The notes beneath the pieces were generated by a model. The model ran no database searches, was not told the origin of the DNA, and saw nothing but the letters and a program-made list of their open reading frames with translations. Both the position numbers and the translations under genes were made by a program. A stretch of 64,000 bases of DNA from Exiguobacterium profundum. Lineage in GTDB: Bacteria > Bacillota > Bacilli > Exiguobacteriales > Exiguobacteriaceae. Location of the stretch: the NCBI RefSeq assembly GCF_001909285.1, contig NZ_MRSV01000001.1, forward strand, positions 2,312,556 through 2,376,555, given 5' to 3'. The first letter of the stretch is position 1. Each line of letters begins with the position of its first letter. Positions 9,153 through 19,933 of this stretch are shown here, one piece after another.

Positions 9153-9575
9153 TTATTTCCCGGAACGATCCAGGTAGTTTTGTAAAATCATCACGGCCGC
9201 CATCTTGTCGATGACCGCTTTTCTCTTTTTGCGGCTGACATCTGCTGAAATGAGCATCCGTTCCGCTTGCATCGTCGTTAATCGTTCATCCACCAACACG
9301 CAAGGTAAGCCTGTCTGTTCTGTGAACGCCTCGGCAAATGCCTCGGACGCTTCACCGCGCGGACCGACTGTTCCATTCATGTTTTTCGGGTGACCGACGA
9401 CGACTTCTTTCACATCGTACTGCTCGATAAACGGACGAAGGAGACGGACGGCTTCATCAAAGTCAGGTTCGGTCCAGTAGACCGTCTCCACACCTTGCGC
9501 CGTCCATCCCATCAGGTCACTCACCGCGACACCAATCGTCTTCGATCCGACATCGAGTCCCATGACTCGCTTCAT
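9153..9575 (-). CDS. ruvX: YqgF/RuvX family nuclease, pre-16S rRNA processing or Holliday junction resolvase
   Basis: RNase H-fold protein of 140 residues. Orthologues have been linked to maturation of the 16S rRNA 5' end and annotated as putative Holliday junction resolvases. Conserved motifs: [13 protein letters not shown] with the first metal-binding Asp, [28 protein letters not shown] and the final catalytic Asp in [22 protein letters not shown] precedes the ATG at 9575, which starts one base after the yrzL stop, so the two are surely one operon. Confidence 0.93.
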   Translation of the reverse strand: MKRVMGLDVGSKTIGVAVSDLMGWTAQGVETVYWTEPDFDEAVRLLRPFIEQYDVKEVVVGHPKNMNGTVGPRGEASEAFAEAFTEQTGLPCVLVDERLTTMQAERMLISADVSRKKRKAVIDKMAAVMILQNYLDRSGK

Positions 9576-9576
9576 A

Positions 9577-9843
9577 TTAATCCTCTCTACGATCGTTCAA
9601 ATACGATTTGACCAACTCTTCGAGAAGTTCATCCCGCTCAATTTTACGAATCAAGTTTCGCGCATCATTATGACGTGGAATGTAGGCAGGGTCACCTGAC
9701 AGTAAGTATCCCACGATTTGATTGATCGGTTGATAACCTTTTTCCTCGAGTGCTTGATATACCGTAATCAGCGTCTCACGTGTGTTAGCACGTTGATCAT
9801 CTTCTGGAAAATTGAATTGCATCGTGCGATCCATTTGGCTCAC
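9577..9843 (-). CDS. yrzL: IreB/YrzL family regulatory phosphoprotein (DUF965)
   Basis: An 88-residue protein of the IreB family. In Enterococcus faecalis IreB is a substrate of a PASTA-type Ser/Thr kinase and affects cephalosporin resistance. The characteristic [20 protein letters not shown] and [18 protein letters not shown] blocks are present, as is a Thr-rich N-terminus ([11 protein letters not shown]) that could be phosphorylated. The start is a GTG at 9843 after GAGGTGG; an ATG three codons later is the alternative. It follows alaS by 37 bases. Confidence 0.9.
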   Translation of the reverse strand: MSQMDRTMQFNFPEDDQRANTRETLITVYQALEEKGYQPINQIVGYLLSGDPAYIPRHNDARNLIRKIERDELLEELVKSYLNDRRED

Positions 9844-9880
9844 AAGAATCCACCTCTTTCCGTTTGCACTTCACACTCTA

Positions 9881-12523
9881 TTATGCCAGTGATTCGACGT
9901 AATGTGAAGCAAACTTCAATGCTTCGTCCAGTTTTGTTGCATCACGGCCACCTGCTTGTGCCATGTCTGGACGACCGCCACCGCCACCACCGCAGCGTGT
10001 CGCGACTTCTTTAATCAGTTTTCCGGCATGGAAGCCACGATCGTTCAAGTCTTTCGTCACACCTGCGACGAGGTTGACCTTCTCACCGTTCGCCGAACCA
10101 AGGATAATCACGGCAGAACCGAGTTTCCCTTTCAAGTCGTCGACCATACTGCGAAGGGCATCCATATCTTGTCCATCGACGCGTTTCGCAATCAATTGAA
10201 CGCCATCAATCGTTTCGATTGCATCCGTTAATGAAGATGCCTCGATGTTGGCAAGCTTCGCTTTAAGCGATTCTGAAGCACGCTCGACTTCTTTGATTTC
10301 AGCTTGAAGTGCTTGAACGCGTGCAGGAACTTCAAGTGGTTTTGTCTTCAACAGTTTCGCTGCTGCTTCAAGCGTCTCGATTTGCTGGTTCATCACTTCA
10401 TATGCGCCAGCTCCCGTGACCGCTTCAATTCGACGCGTCCCAGCGCCAATCCCTGATTCAGACAAGATTTTAAAGAGTCCGATTTCAGCCGTGTTGGAGA
10501 CGTGAATCCCACCACAAAGCTCAACCGAGTAATCCCCTGCTGATACAACCCGAACGACATCACCATATTTCTCGCCGAAGAGTGCCATCGCACCTTTTGC
10601 TTTCGCATCCGCAATGTTCATCTCTTCGATGTCGACACCGATTGATGCCCAAATTTTCTCGTTCACTTGACGCTCAATCGATTGAAGCTCTTCAGGTGTC
10701 ACTTGACCGAAGTGTGAGAAGTCAAAACGGAGACGATCTGGTGTCACGAGTGAACCCGCCTGGTTGACGTGCTCCCCGAGCGTATCTTTGAGTGCACGAT
10801 GCAAAAGGTGCGTCGCCGTATGGTTTTTGACGATGGCTTGACGCGATGCCTGGTCGACAGTGGCTGTGACGGCTACTTCCGCTTTCGCCACACCTGACTC
10901 GACCGTGACAGTATGCAAGTTCTGTCCGTTTGGCGCTTTCGACACATCTTTCACGCGAAGAAGGAAGTCTTCTCCGACGATTTCTCCTTTATCACCGATT
11001 TGACCGCCACTCTCAGCGTAAAATGGTGTCTGATCGAGGATGACTTGTGCCTCTTCCCCTGCAGCGACGACGTCAGCGAGTTCGCCGTTGTGAATCAAGC
11101 TGATGATTTTTGCGTTCGTCTCAAGGTTGTTATAACCGAGGAATGTCGACGGCATCGTGATGTCTGCAAGCACACCCGACTGAATCTGCATCGATTCTAC
11201 ATCAGCACGCGCTTGACGTGCACGTTCACGTTGCTCGTTCATCGCTTCTTTGAAACCATCTTCATCGACCGTCATCTGATGGTCTTCTGCGTATTCGATT
11301 GTCAATTCGAGCGGGAAGCCATACGTGTCATAAAGACGGAATGCATCTTGACCGCTGATCACGTTTGACCCAGCAGCTTTTTGTGCTTTCGCAACTTCGT
11401 TCAAAATTGCGAGACCGTCATTCAACGTTTCGTGGAAACGCTCTTCCTCGTTCTTGATGACTTTCTTGATGAAGTCTTTCTTCTCGTTCACTTGCGGGTA
11501 GAAGTCGACCATGATGTCTCCGACGACATCGACGAGCTCATACATGAACGGACGCTCGATTCCTAGCATCTTCGCATAACGTACAGCACGGCGGAGAAGA
11601 CGACGGAGGACATAGCCACGTCCTTCGTTCGATGGAAGTGCCCCGTCACCGATTGCGAACGATACTGTACGAATATGGTCCGCGATGACTTTGAACGCAA
11701 CGTCTTTGCTGCTGTCTTGACGGTATACGTCGCCACTGATTTTTTCAGTTTCACGAATGATCGGCATGAAGAGGTCGGTATCGAAGTTTGTCGGTACGTC
11801 TTGAAGGACGCTCGCCATCCGCTCGAGTCCCATCCCTGTATCAATGTTTTTGCGCGGAAGCTCTGTATAGTTTCCGTGTCCGTCATGGTTATATTGGCTG
11901 AACACGATATTCCAAATTTCAAGATAACGCTCGTTCTCTCCACCTGGATAAAGTTCAGGGTCTGTCGGGTCGTCCCCGAATGCTGGTCCACGGTCAAAGA
12001 AAATCTCCGTGTTTGGACCAGATGGGCCTTCGCCAATTTCCCAAAAGTTATCTTCTAGCGGGATGATGCGATCAGCCGGCATGCCGAGGTTCAACCAAAT
12101 TTGTTTTGACTCTTCATCGTCCGGGTGAATCGTGACAGAGAGACGGTCCGGGTCGAGTCCGTACCATTCGTCGCTCGTCAACAGTTCCCAACCCCATGTG
12201 ATCGCTTCTTCACGGAAGTATTCACCGACTGAGAAGTTCCCGAGCATCTCGAAGAACGTATGGTGACGCGCTGTCTTCCCGACGTTCTCGATATCGTTCG
12301 TACGAATCGATTTTTGAGCGTTGACGATACGTGGGTTCGCTGGAATCACACGTCCATCAAAGTATTTCTTCAATGTCGCAACACCAGAGTTGATCCACAA
12401 CAAAGTCGGATCTTCAACCGGTACAAGTGAAGCACTCGGCTCCACGCTGTGCCCTTTTGATTTGAAGAAATCTAAGTACATTTGGCGAATTTGTGCGCCA
12501 GTCAATGATTTGAGCGGTTTCAT
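9881..12523 (-). CDS. alaS: Alanyl-tRNA synthetase
   Basis: Charges tRNA-Ala and edits misactivated Ser and Gly. The 880 residues match the usual length. The class II catalytic core is N-terminal ([17 protein letters not shown]), followed by the editing domain with its zinc ligands ([11 protein letters not shown] and CGGIHV) and the C-terminal DHHA1 domain ending [17 protein letters not shown]. The ATG at 12523 is eight bases after GGAGG; a TTG two codons upstream is less well placed. Transcription is controlled by the T-box leader at 12561-12801. Confidence 0.98.
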   Translation of the reverse strand: MKPLKSLTGAQIRQMYLDFFKSKGHSVEPSASLVPVEDPTLLWINSGVATLKKYFDGRVIPANPRIVNAQKSIRTNDIENVGKTARHHTFFEMLGNFSVGEYFREEAITWGWELLTSDEWYGLDPDRLSVTIHPDDEESKQIWLNLGMPADRIIPLEDNFWEIGEGPSGPNTEIFFDRGPAFGDDPTDPELYPGGENERYLEIWNIVFSQYNHDGHGNYTELPRKNIDTGMGLERMASVLQDVPTNFDTDLFMPIIRETEKISGDVYRQDSSKDVAFKVIADHIRTVSFAIGDGALPSNEGRGYVLRRLLRRAVRYAKMLGIERPFMYELVDVVGDIMVDFYPQVNEKKDFIKKVIKNEEERFHETLNDGLAILNEVAKAQKAAGSNVISGQDAFRLYDTYGFPLELTIEYAEDHQMTVDEDGFKEAMNEQRERARQARADVESMQIQSGVLADITMPSTFLGYNNLETNAKIISLIHNGELADVVAAGEEAQVILDQTPFYAESGGQIGDKGEIVGEDFLLRVKDVSKAPNGQNLHTVTVESGVAKAEVAVTATVDQASRQAIVKNHTATHLLHRALKDTLGEHVNQAGSLVTPDRLRFDFSHFGQVTPEELQSIERQVNEKIWASIGVDIEEMNIADAKAKGAMALFGEKYGDVVRVVSAGDYSVELCGGIHVSNTAEIGLFKILSESGIGAGTRRIEAVTGAGAYEVMNQQIETLEAAAKLLKTKPLEVPARVQALQAEIKEVERASESLKAKLANIEASSLTDAIETIDGVQLIAKRVDGQDMDALRSMVDDLKGKLGSAVIILGSANGEKVNLVAGVTKDLNDRGFHAGKLIKEVATRCGGGGGGRPDMAQAGGRDATKLDEALKFASHYVESLA

Positions 12524-12560
12524 GAACAATTCCTCCTTATTTCTGAACGAAACGAAAAAA

Positions 12561-12801
12561 AGCGATGCCTGCCCCTGTGGAAAGGGACGAAAGCATCGCT
12601 TCGTGGTACCACCCTCGTTCGCACGGTATACACCGTGCCTCGAACATCCGTTAACGTGGATGAGGCGCCCAGGTTGAGTGGGGACTCCAGAATAGCTTCG
12701 GTCGGCCGACCCCCATCTTCTCGCAGCCTAGGAAGATGTCTCTGTAGAGGCGGTGACGACGTACTCATTTCCTTCATCGTCTGTATCGTTTCAGTTGTCT
12801 A
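12561..12801 (-). promoter_or_regulatory. T-box riboswitch leader of alaS
   Basis: On the minus strand the T-box sequence AGGGTGGTACCACG (12602-12615) precedes a terminator stem AGCGATGC / GCATCGCT (12561-12600) followed by seven T. Upstream are the Stem I AGTA and AGAGA bulges. Alanine codons GCT and GCG at 12722-12727 are candidate specifiers. Uncharged tRNA-Ala would pair with the specifier and the T-box and switch on alaS. The exact Stem I fold was not computed. Confidence 0.93.
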
Positions 12802-12807
12802 TTCGTC

Positions 12808-12836
12808 ATTATCACACGCGTTCGGAAAGACGTCAA
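12808..12836 (-). promoter_or_regulatory. Sigma-A promoter of the alaS leader
   Basis: TTGACG (12831-12836) and GATAAT (12808-12813) with a 17-base spacer on the minus strand. The -35 box overlaps the last codons of recD2. Start expected near 12801. Confidence 0.75.
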
Positions 12837-15043
12837 GACTTCCCGCCTAAGCGCTCGACCAATTTTGTCCGTCGCACCGGCTCCTCTTCTCGCGTCGCCG
12901 CCTCGAGCGCACGCACGTCACCAAACAAGAGTAAACTCTTCTTCGCCCGAGTCACAGCTGTATAAATCAAGTTGCGCGACGATCGGAATCCTCCGTTGAA
13001 GAAGACCGGCATGAGAACGATTGGGAACTCGGAACCTTGTGACTTATGGATCGTGATGGCGTAGGCATGGGTGAACTGGTCCCATTCACTACGGTTGTAC
13101 TCGACTTCTGTCTGGTCGAATCGGATATAAATCTTGTCGACCTTATCGACATTTTCCTTCGCGTAGAAGATGTTCGTGATTTCCCCGATGTCCCCGTTAT
13201 AGACGTTCTCCTCGGCGTTGTTGACGAGTTGTAGCACTTTATCACCGTTTCGGTAAATGCGCGTCCCATGCTTCACTTCACGGGCACTTGATTTTGGATT
13301 GAATACGTTTTGAAGTGCTTCATTCAGTCCGTCAATTCCACATACCCCTCGATACGTCGGTGCGAGCACTTGAATATCAAACGGTGAATATCCTTTTCGG
13401 AGAGCCGCTCCTGCCATCTGACAAATCGCTTGAAGTGCCGTCTCCTGATTCGCCGTATAGAAGCGCCGGTCCGGCAGTGACGCCAACAAATCTTCTGGCA
13501 TCTTTTTGGCGTTCAAGGAATGGGCAAGTCGGAGGATGCTCGATTCCGACGCCTGACGGTGGACGACGTCGAGGCGGACGACCGGAATCCCTTCTGTCGC
13601 CATCAAATCGGCAAGTACTTGCCCCGGTCCGACAGACGGGAGCTGATCGCGGTCTCCAACGAACAAGATTTTCATGCCGTTCGGTACCGCCTTTAGCAAG
13701 CTTCGGAACAAAAAGATGTCAATCATCGACGCCTCATCGACGATGAGCACTTTCCCGACAAGCGGATTCGTCTCATCGACTTGGAACGAACTACCGTCGA
13801 ACTTTAACAGCCGATGAATCGTCGAGGCCGGTAGCCCTGTCGACTCGCTTAGGCGTTTCGCCGCTCGACCCGTCGGTGCGGCCAAGACGAACGGGAACGG
13901 TTGGTTCGGAACGGGATCTAACTTCCAATCGAAGACGTCGCTGAGTGCATGAATGATCCCTCGGACGACCGTCGTCTTCCCGGTACCTGGACCACCTGTG
14001 AGAACCATGAGCGGTGACTTGAGCGCAAGTTCGATGGCTTCTCGCTGTTGGGTCGCATATTCGATTGAAAACATTTCCTCAACACGTCCGACCGCATCAA
14101 AGATGGTCGTCATATCCACATCCTCTGTTGTCGATGTCGCCATGATGCGCGCCAACTCTTCTGCCGCTTTTCGCTCAGCACGGAACACGCGAGGGTGATA
14201 GACGACCCCATCATCGATGACGACCCGTTCTTCTTTGGCAAGTGACTCTAATGCCGTGACGAGCGCCTCACCTGGGTCCGCCCCGATAATTCGAGGCATC
14301 TCGGCTTCAAGTTGTTCTGCCGTCACGTAGAGATGACCGTTCCCTTGTTCGAGTTCTAACACGTAAAGCACCGCTGCCGCGATGCGTTCGGGATGAATGC
14401 CTTGAATCCCGAAGTGCGCCGCGATGGCATCAGCCGTCTTGAAACCGATGCCCTGTACGTCGTACATGAGCGCATACGGATTCTTCTCAATCGTCTCCAT
14501 CGCCCGTCCTTCATACTCTTTATGGATTTTTGAGGCGAGACGCGGTGTCACGTCGAATGGAGCGAGAAATAAAAGTAATTGATCGACCCCATATAAGACA
14601 TTCAGGCGCTCGGTGATCACACGTGCCTGCTTTTCTTTCAATCCGTCGACCTCGGACAGGATGCTCGGATGTTTCACAATCTGGTCGATACAATCGTCCC
14701 CGAGAGAATCTGCAATCTTCTGCGCCGTCTTTTGACCGATTCCAGGGAAAGACCCGTTCGTCAAAAAGCGGACGGCTGCCCGTTTCGTCATCGGGACGAC
14801 ACGGCGAATCCAATCCGCCTTCATCTGTTTTCCGAATCGAGGGTGTTCGACGAGACGACCGTGCGCCTTATACGTCTCGCCCTTCTCAATGCCGACTCCG
14901 ACGCCTGCGATAACCATCTCGGTCTCATCCGTCTCAAAATTCTTTTCTTTTATACGTACGAGCGCAATCGTATGCGCCTCTTCTTCTGATTGAAACAGGA
15001 CGCGAATGACTTTTCCAGTCAACTCATAAGGTGTTGCCATCAT
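12833..15043 (-). CDS. recD2: ATP-dependent DNA helicase RecD2
   Basis: A 5'-to-3' superfamily 1B helicase without RecBC partners, implicated in replication fork maintenance and repair. The 736 residues have the long N-terminal region of RecD2 with helix-hairpin-helix-like segments (FPGIGQKTAQKIADSL), Walker A GGPGTGKTT, motif II VDEASMID, GDRDQLPSVGPGQ, and C-terminal ITIHKSQGSEF and YTAVTRAKK. GGAGG is eight bases before the ATG at 15043; a second ATG follows directly. B. subtilis has its counterpart (yrrC) in the same place between yrrB and alaS. Confidence 0.95.
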   Translation of the reverse strand: MMATPYELTGKVIRVLFQSEEEAHTIALVRIKEKNFETDETEMVIAGVGVGIEKGETYKAHGRLVEHPRFGKQMKADWIRRVVPMTKRAAVRFLTNGSFPGIGQKTAQKIADSLGDDCIDQIVKHPSILSEVDGLKEKQARVITERLNVLYGVDQLLLFLAPFDVTPRLASKIHKEYEGRAMETIEKNPYALMYDVQGIGFKTADAIAAHFGIQGIHPERIAAAVLYVLELEQGNGHLYVTAEQLEAEMPRIIGADPGEALVTALESLAKEERVVIDDGVVYHPRVFRAERKAAEELARIMATSTTEDVDMTTIFDAVGRVEEMFSIEYATQQREAIELALKSPLMVLTGGPGTGKTTVVRGIIHALSDVFDWKLDPVPNQPFPFVLAAPTGRAAKRLSESTGLPASTIHRLLKFDGSSFQVDETNPLVGKVLIVDEASMIDIFLFRSLLKAVPNGMKILFVGDRDQLPSVGPGQVLADLMATEGIPVVRLDVVHRQASESSILRLAHSLNAKKMPEDLLASLPDRRFYTANQETALQAICQMAGAALRKGYSPFDIQVLAPTYRGVCGIDGLNEALQNVFNPKSSAREVKHGTRIYRNGDKVLQLVNNAEENVYNGDIGEITNIFYAKENVDKVDKIYIRFDQTEVEYNRSEWDQFTHAYAITIHKSQGSEFPIVLMPVFFNGGFRSSRNLIYTAVTRAKKSLLLFGDVRALEAATREEEPVRRTKLVERLGGKS

Positions 15044-15075
15044 ATCCGACACCTCCAGCTATTTTTCCATCATCC

Positions 15076-15105
15076 ATTATAGCCCGAGATGAATCGATTG
15101 AACAA
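15076..15105 (-). promoter_or_regulatory. Likely promoter of recD2
   Basis: TATAAT (15076-15081) with TTGTTC (15100-15105) 18 bases upstream on the minus strand, in the gap after the repeat-tailed membrane protein. Confidence 0.5.
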
Positions 15106-15110
15106 ATGCC

Positions 15111-15260
15111 CTAGTCGAATAGACTCAAGATTTGCTCGATTCGGTCGAGATCGACGACCTCCAAAATACGTATCAACTGTTCGATATCGACCCGGTCCAA
15201 AATGCGCTCAACCTGATCCAGGTCCACCTCTTCAATTAAACGCTGGATCCTATCCAAGTC
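15111..15260 (-). repeat. Four diverged tandem 36-base units encoding a 12-residue repeat
   Basis: The units code for D-[LI]-[DE]-x-[IVL]-x-x-[IL]-[LI]-x-x-[VF]. DNA identity between units is moderate, which suggests old duplications kept by protein-level selection. Confidence 0.7.
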
Positions 15261-15797
15261 ACCAGACGCCTGATATGCCTCGAGTTTTGTGAAGAGCTCG
15301 GTCTTCTCGATGCGGATCGAGTCCTGAAGCATCCCCCTCGCCCCGAACAGGACGAGCCCGATGACCGCCAACTGAATCAACCAGTTCGTCACGACTTTCC
15401 AGAATGGAACGGTCTGATGGATGAACGGGATGAGCGGAATGAACGTTACTTGAAGGAGTAACATCCCGACTTGGACATATACGTTCGGAATGAGGAATCC
15501 GAGTACTGCCAAAATCAATGGAACGACCCAACCAATACCGACATGTTCAGATGTATGTTGCCAAGACTTTTGCTCACTGTATACATAGTGAACAGCCCAT
15601 CCAACGAGAAGGAGCGCTACGAATAAAAGAAGGATTAACGTTAAGAGTCCACGTGGTTCAACGACCACTTGATATAAGATCGTATTCGTCCATTTCCCGT
15701 CTGCTAATCGTTCATTTACCGATTCAAATAATTGATTCAACCAGACGTACTCGACAATAAAAAACAAAATGACGCTGACCATGCTAAATTTTCGCAA
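15111..15797 (-). CDS. Membrane protein of unknown function with a C-terminal 12-residue repeat
   Basis: I do not recognise this gene. It encodes about 228 residues with roughly five hydrophobic segments: one at the N-terminus (VSVILFFIVEYVWL), one around LTLILLLFVALLLVGW, a long double segment near the middle and one at VTNWLIQLAVIGLVLFG. The last 49 residues are four tandem 12-residue units, DLDRIQRLIEEV, DLDQVERILDRV, DIEQLIRILEVV and DLDRIEQILSLF, predicted to be amphipathic helix and probably cytoplasmic. A TTG at 15797, nine bases after AAGGAGG, fits as start; an ATG ten codons upstream has that ribosome site inside its coding region. It lies between recD2 and the VOC gene, where B. subtilis has nothing similar. 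Confidence 0.75.
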   Translation of the reverse strand: MRKFSMVSVILFFIVEYVWLNQLFESVNERLADGKWTNTILYQVVVEPRGLLTLILLLFVALLLVGWAVHYVYSEQKSWQHTSEHVGIGWVVPLILAVLGFLIPNVYVQVGMLLLQVTFIPLIPFIHQTVPFWKVVTNWLIQLAVIGLVLFGARGMLQDSIRIEKTELFTKLEAYQASGDLDRIQRLIEEVDLDQVERILDRVDIEQLIRILEVVDLDRIEQILSLFD

Positions 15798-15912
15798 GCC
15801 ACTCGACCTCCTTCTATAGGTTGTCATTCCCCCACTTCAACACAGCTAGTCGCGTTTTTGATTTAAAGAAACGGGGAACTGTTCGAATGAAACATTGAAG
15901 GAGGAATCATCT

Positions 15913-16461
15913 ATGGGCAAACGAATTCCAGTCAGCGGATTATGTGAACTCGTTTTAGAAGTGACAGACATGAACGAAGCCGTAGCCTTTTGGCATGAAA
16001 AATTAGGGCTTCCTGTCGTCGAACAATGGGTCGGAGACGATGCCGAACCGAGTGAATCACAAGAACAAGCGAACGAACCGTGGGCAACATGGCTCTATAT
16101 CGGCGGGAACACACGGTTAGGTCTTTGGTTGAAACGCGACTTTACGGATGAAGAGGATGCGAACCGGAAACAAGACGTGACGGAATGGGACACGCTCTAT
16201 GATGAAGGTGGCGTCCACGTCCACTGTGCGTTCTTCGTTCCGATGGAGTCGTTTGAACAGGCACTCGAAATCTTAGATGAGACCGATGTCCCTGTTAAAC
16301 TTCGGATGTGGGACGAGGATGAGACGAAAAATGGGAAAGAACGCTCTGCGTACTTCAAAGACCCGAGCCATAACATCATCGAACTGTATACGAAAAATAT
16401 GGACGAGGCGTACGGCGAGTTTGCCGGAGAACCCGTCAAAATCACAACGAAACAACTCTAA
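15913..16461 (+). CDS. VOC (glyoxalase/bleomycin resistance/dioxygenase) superfamily protein
   Basis: A 182-residue protein with the beta-alpha-beta-beta-beta modules of the VOC superfamily: ELVLEVTDMNEAVAFWHEKL in the first half and the second-half signature AYFKDPSHNIIELYTK, whose Glu would be a metal ligand. HVHCAFFV holds histidine candidates. Members include glyoxalases, dioxygenases and drug-binding proteins; the substrate here cannot be told. GGAGG lies eight bases before the ATG at 15913. It is the only rightward gene between mltG and rarA, bounded by a shared terminator, so it is probably an independent unit. Confidence 0.82.
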   Translation: MGKRIPVSGLCELVLEVTDMNEAVAFWHEKLGLPVVEQWVGDDAEPSESQEQANEPWATWLYIGGNTRLGLWLKRDFTDEEDANRKQDVTEWDTLYDEGGVHVHCAFFVPMESFEQALEILDETDVPVKLRMWDEDETKNGKERSAYFKDPSHNIIELYTKNMDEAYGEFAGEPVKITTKQL

Positions 16462-16474
16462 TCGCGTCAACAAA

Positions 16475-16506
16475 AAAGTGCCATCGCAATGGAGCGATGG
16501 CACTTT
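16475..16506. terminator. Bidirectional terminator between the VOC and TPR genes
   Basis: A 13-pair perfect stem (AAAGTGCCATCGC / GCGATGGCACTTT) with a 6-base loop between two converging genes. T-runs lie on both sides. Confidence 0.85.
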
Positions 16507-16519
16507 CCTATTCAAGAAA

Positions 16520-17179
16520 TCAGTTTCCAAGCAGTGCATCCATCTTCGCGACGGCGTCACGCGCAAGTTCATGATCCGGTTGCATCTCCAAGACGCGTTG
16601 AAGCTCAGCGTACGTTCGTTCCTGGTCACCCAAGAACGCATATGCGATTGCCAAGTTGTAACGGGCATCCGTATGGCTCGCATCGAGATCGAGCGTCTCT
16701 TCTAGCGCAACGACCGCCTCTTCGAGCTGTTCACTCTGTGCGAGTGCAAGTCCGTATTGGAACGTGATCTCCACGTCTTCTGGCGATTGTTTTTTCGCTT
16801 CACGCAGGCGTGGCATCGCTCGAACGAAATCACCCATCGCCTTATACGTCAACCCGAGCATGAAATGAAGATCAGCATCATCCATCCCAGAAAGGAGCGC
16901 TTGGCGAAGCGACGCCTCCGCTGACTCCAATTGCTCGAGTTCATAGGCAAGTGCACCTTTCGCGTAGTGAGCGGCACCGAACGAACCATCGAGCTCGATC
17001 GCCTTATCATAGAAGATGACGGCACGATCGTAATCGTTGATCGCCTGGAGCAATGTCCCCATGTTGACGAAACCAGTCGGGTCCGTCGGGTTCGCTTCGA
17101 TGGCCTCATTGAAATGTTTGGCCGCCTGTTCGAATTCACCTTGCTGCATCGCTTGGATGCCTTGTTCGTTTGCGTTCAT
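16520..17179 (-). CDS. Tetratricopeptide repeat protein (YrrB type)
   Basis: A 219-residue soluble protein built of five to six TPR units, for example FEQAAKHFNEAIEANPTDP, NDYDRAVIFYDKAIELDGSF and QLEEAVVALEETLDLDASH, with the usual Gly/Ala spacing and Pro at unit ends. Such proteins are protein-binding scaffolds. It matches the position of B. subtilis yrrB between mnmA and recD2. GAGGTG precedes the ATG at 17179; longer upstream starts lie inside mnmA and lack TPR-like sequence. The partner is unknown; the conserved link with mnmA suggests a role with the tRNA thiolation enzymes, which is inference. Confidence 0.88.
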   Translation of the reverse strand: MNANEQGIQAMQQGEFEQAAKHFNEAIEANPTDPTGFVNMGTLLQAINDYDRAVIFYDKAIELDGSFGAAHYAKGALAYELEQLESAEASLRQALLSGMDDADLHFMLGLTYKAMGDFVRAMPRLREAKKQSPEDVEITFQYGLALAQSEQLEEAVVALEETLDLDASHTDARYNLAIAYAFLGDQERTYAELQRVLEMQPDHELARDAVAKMDALLGN

Positions 17180-17189
17180 ATCAATCACC

Positions 17190-18311
<1,122 letters not shown>

Positions 18312-19448
18312 CTATCTCACTCCGTTCATAAATGTCGAGACGACTTCTTCTAGTCGCTCCGCGAGCCGTTTCGCGTCCTCGACCGAGTTACCGTGGCCAA
18401 AACTGATTCGAACAGACTGACGCGTCCGCTCTGAATCCCCGTACATCGCCGACAATACATGGGACGGTTCGACCGACCCCGCCGTGCAGGCGCTCCCGCT
18501 CGAAATCGCCATGCCCCGCATATCCATCATGATGAGGAAAGGTTCAAGGTCAATTCCAGGGAGGTATAGGTTCACGATGTGAGGTAAACGATTCGACCCG
18601 TTCACCTCATAAGACACGCCTAGTTCGTCAAGACGTTGACGCAGTGCCAAATCGAGCGAAGCATAGAGAGTCACTCGGTCCTCACGCTCTGCCATGACGA
18701 GTTCAGCTGCTTTTTGGAATCCGACGGCACCCGGAACATTTTCCGTGCCGGCTCGACGTTTACGTTCTTGTTGTCCACCAAAAGAACGTGACGCTAATTT
18801 TACACCTGTTTTCATGAAAAGAAAACCGATACCTTTTGGCCCATTCACTTTATGTGCGGACGCCGACAATAAATCGACATGAATACGTTTCACATCAATT
18901 TCTTCTGTACCGAGCGCTTGTACCGCATCCGTATGGAAGAGAGCCTGATGGTCTTGTAACAACTCCCCGATTTCTTGAATCGGTTGGCGCGTTCCGACCT
19001 CGTTGTTGCCGTACATAACCGATACGAGAATCGTATCCTCACGTAACGCTGATCGGAACGTTTCTATATCTACAGCTCCCGACTCATCAACATCGAGATA
19101 CGTGACGTCGAAGCCCTCGCGCTCAAGTTGCTCCATCGCGTGAAGAACGGCGTGATGTTCGACTTTTGTCGTGATGATATGTTTGCCTTTTTCTTGATGG
19201 GCATACGCCGCACCCAACAAAGCATAATTATCTGACTCCGTCCCACCTGACGTAAAGACGATCTCGTTCGGTGAAGCACCAATCCACTTTGCGAGGACGC
19301 GACGTGACGAATCGAGCGCCGCCCGGGCGTTACGTCCAATTCCGTGGATGCTCGACGCGTTCCCGTACGTCTCTAAAAAGTAGGGTGTCATCGCTTCGAG
19401 GACTTCTGGTCGCATCGGTGTCGTCGCAGCGTGATCAAAATAGTTCAT
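18312..19448 (-). CDS. Cysteine desulfurase (YrvO type)
   Basis: A PLP enzyme that takes sulfur from cysteine as an enzyme-bound persulfide. The 378 residues show NYFDHAATTP at the start, the PLP lysine K200 in SASAHKVNGPKG and the active Cys C321 in SSGSACTAG. It is directly upstream of and coupled to mnmA, so its main job is probably tRNA 2-thiolation. It also follows the cysteine-metabolism regulator cymR by 17 bases, a linkage that fits control by sulfur supply. A second NifS-like protein is encoded at 51471. Confidence 0.95.
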   Translation of the reverse strand: MNYFDHAATTPMRPEVLEAMTPYFLETYGNASSIHGIGRNARAALDSSRRVLAKWIGASPNEIVFTSGGTESDNYALLGAAYAHQEKGKHIITTKVEHHAVLHAMEQLEREGFDVTYLDVDESGAVDIETFRSALREDTILVSVMYGNNEVGTRQPIQEIGELLQDHQALFHTDAVQALGTEEIDVKRIHVDLLSASAHKVNGPKGIGFLFMKTGVKLASRSFGGQQERKRRAGTENVPGAVGFQKAAELVMAEREDRVTLYASLDLALRQRLDELGVSYEVNGSNRLPHIVNLYLPGIDLEPFLIMMDMRGMAISSGSACTAGSVEPSHVLSAMYGDSERTRQSVRISFGHGNSVEDAKRLAERLEEVVSTFMNGVR

Positions 19449-19465
19449 CTAAAGTCACCTCATTA

Positions 19466-19873
19466 TTAAATATAAAACATGTAGCCGTCTGACTCTTCCT
19501 CAGCGAGGTCAGCGAGTGTCGTTTCATCAAGGACGGTATCAATTGCTTCTTTGATTTTATCCCAAAGCTTCCGTTTCACCGCATCATCTGCTTCAGATTC
19601 TTCGACGATGGCCAGCGGTCCTTCGAGCAAGCGAATGATTTCACCCGCTGTCACTTCTTCTGGCGGTTTGACGAGCTGATAGCCGCCATACGCACCACGC
19701 ACGCTCTTGACGAGTCCACCGTTACGGAGTGGGCCGATTAATTGCTCTAAGTAATGCTCTGGCAATTCATGTCGTGCCGCAATCTTTTTTAAACTGAGCG
19801 GTTTGTTATCAGTCTCGCGTGCCAACGCAATCATAATCGTCAAGCCATAACGGCCTTTAGTAGATATTTTCAT
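19466..19873 (-). CDS. cymR: Rrf2-family regulator CymR
   Basis: A 135-residue winged-helix repressor of cysteine and sulfur metabolism genes in Bacilli. The N-terminus MKISTKGRYGLTIMIALA and the VRGAYGGYQL wing are typical of CymR. The iron-sulfur cysteines of IscR-type relatives are absent; no Cys occurs in the protein, as expected for CymR, which senses through CysK. AAGGAG is eight bases before the ATG at 19873. It is the first gene of a cymR-desulfurase-mnmA operon and divergent from rarA. Confidence 0.95.
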   Translation of the reverse strand: MKISTKGRYGLTIMIALARETDNKPLSLKKIAARHELPEHYLEQLIGPLRNGGLVKSVRGAYGGYQLVKPPEEVTAGEIIRLLEGPLAIVEESEADDAVKRKLWDKIKEAIDTVLDETTLADLAEEESDGYMFYI

Positions 19874-19889
19874 CTTCAAGTCTCCTTCT

Positions 19890-19918
19890 GTTATACTAAT
19901 CGAACAAACGTTTGTCGA
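19890..19918 (-). promoter_or_regulatory. Promoter of cymR
   Basis: TCGACA (19913-19918) and TATAAC (19890-19895), spacer 17, on the minus strand in the cymR-rarA intergenic gap. The LexA-like palindrome lies inside the spacer. Confidence 0.6.
19901..19914. promoter_or_regulatory. Candidate LexA (SOS) box between cymR and rarA
   Basis: CGAACAAACGTTTG agrees with 13 of 14 positions of the Bacillus SOS consensus CGAACRNRYGTTYC. It lies 20 bases before the rarA start and within the cymR promoter. It also forms the palindrome ACAAACGTTTGT, so another regulator is possible. Confidence 0.5.
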
Positions 19919-19933
19919 AAGGAATGGTTACGT

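Noticed and set aside
10913-11368. Open rightward frame of 151 codons opposite alaS
   Set aside because: Shadow frame of a conserved gene without ribosome site.
15841-15912. Sigma-B type promoter before the VOC gene (GTTTTT, 13 bases, GGGGAA)
   Set aside because: Both elements deviate from consensus; too weak to call.
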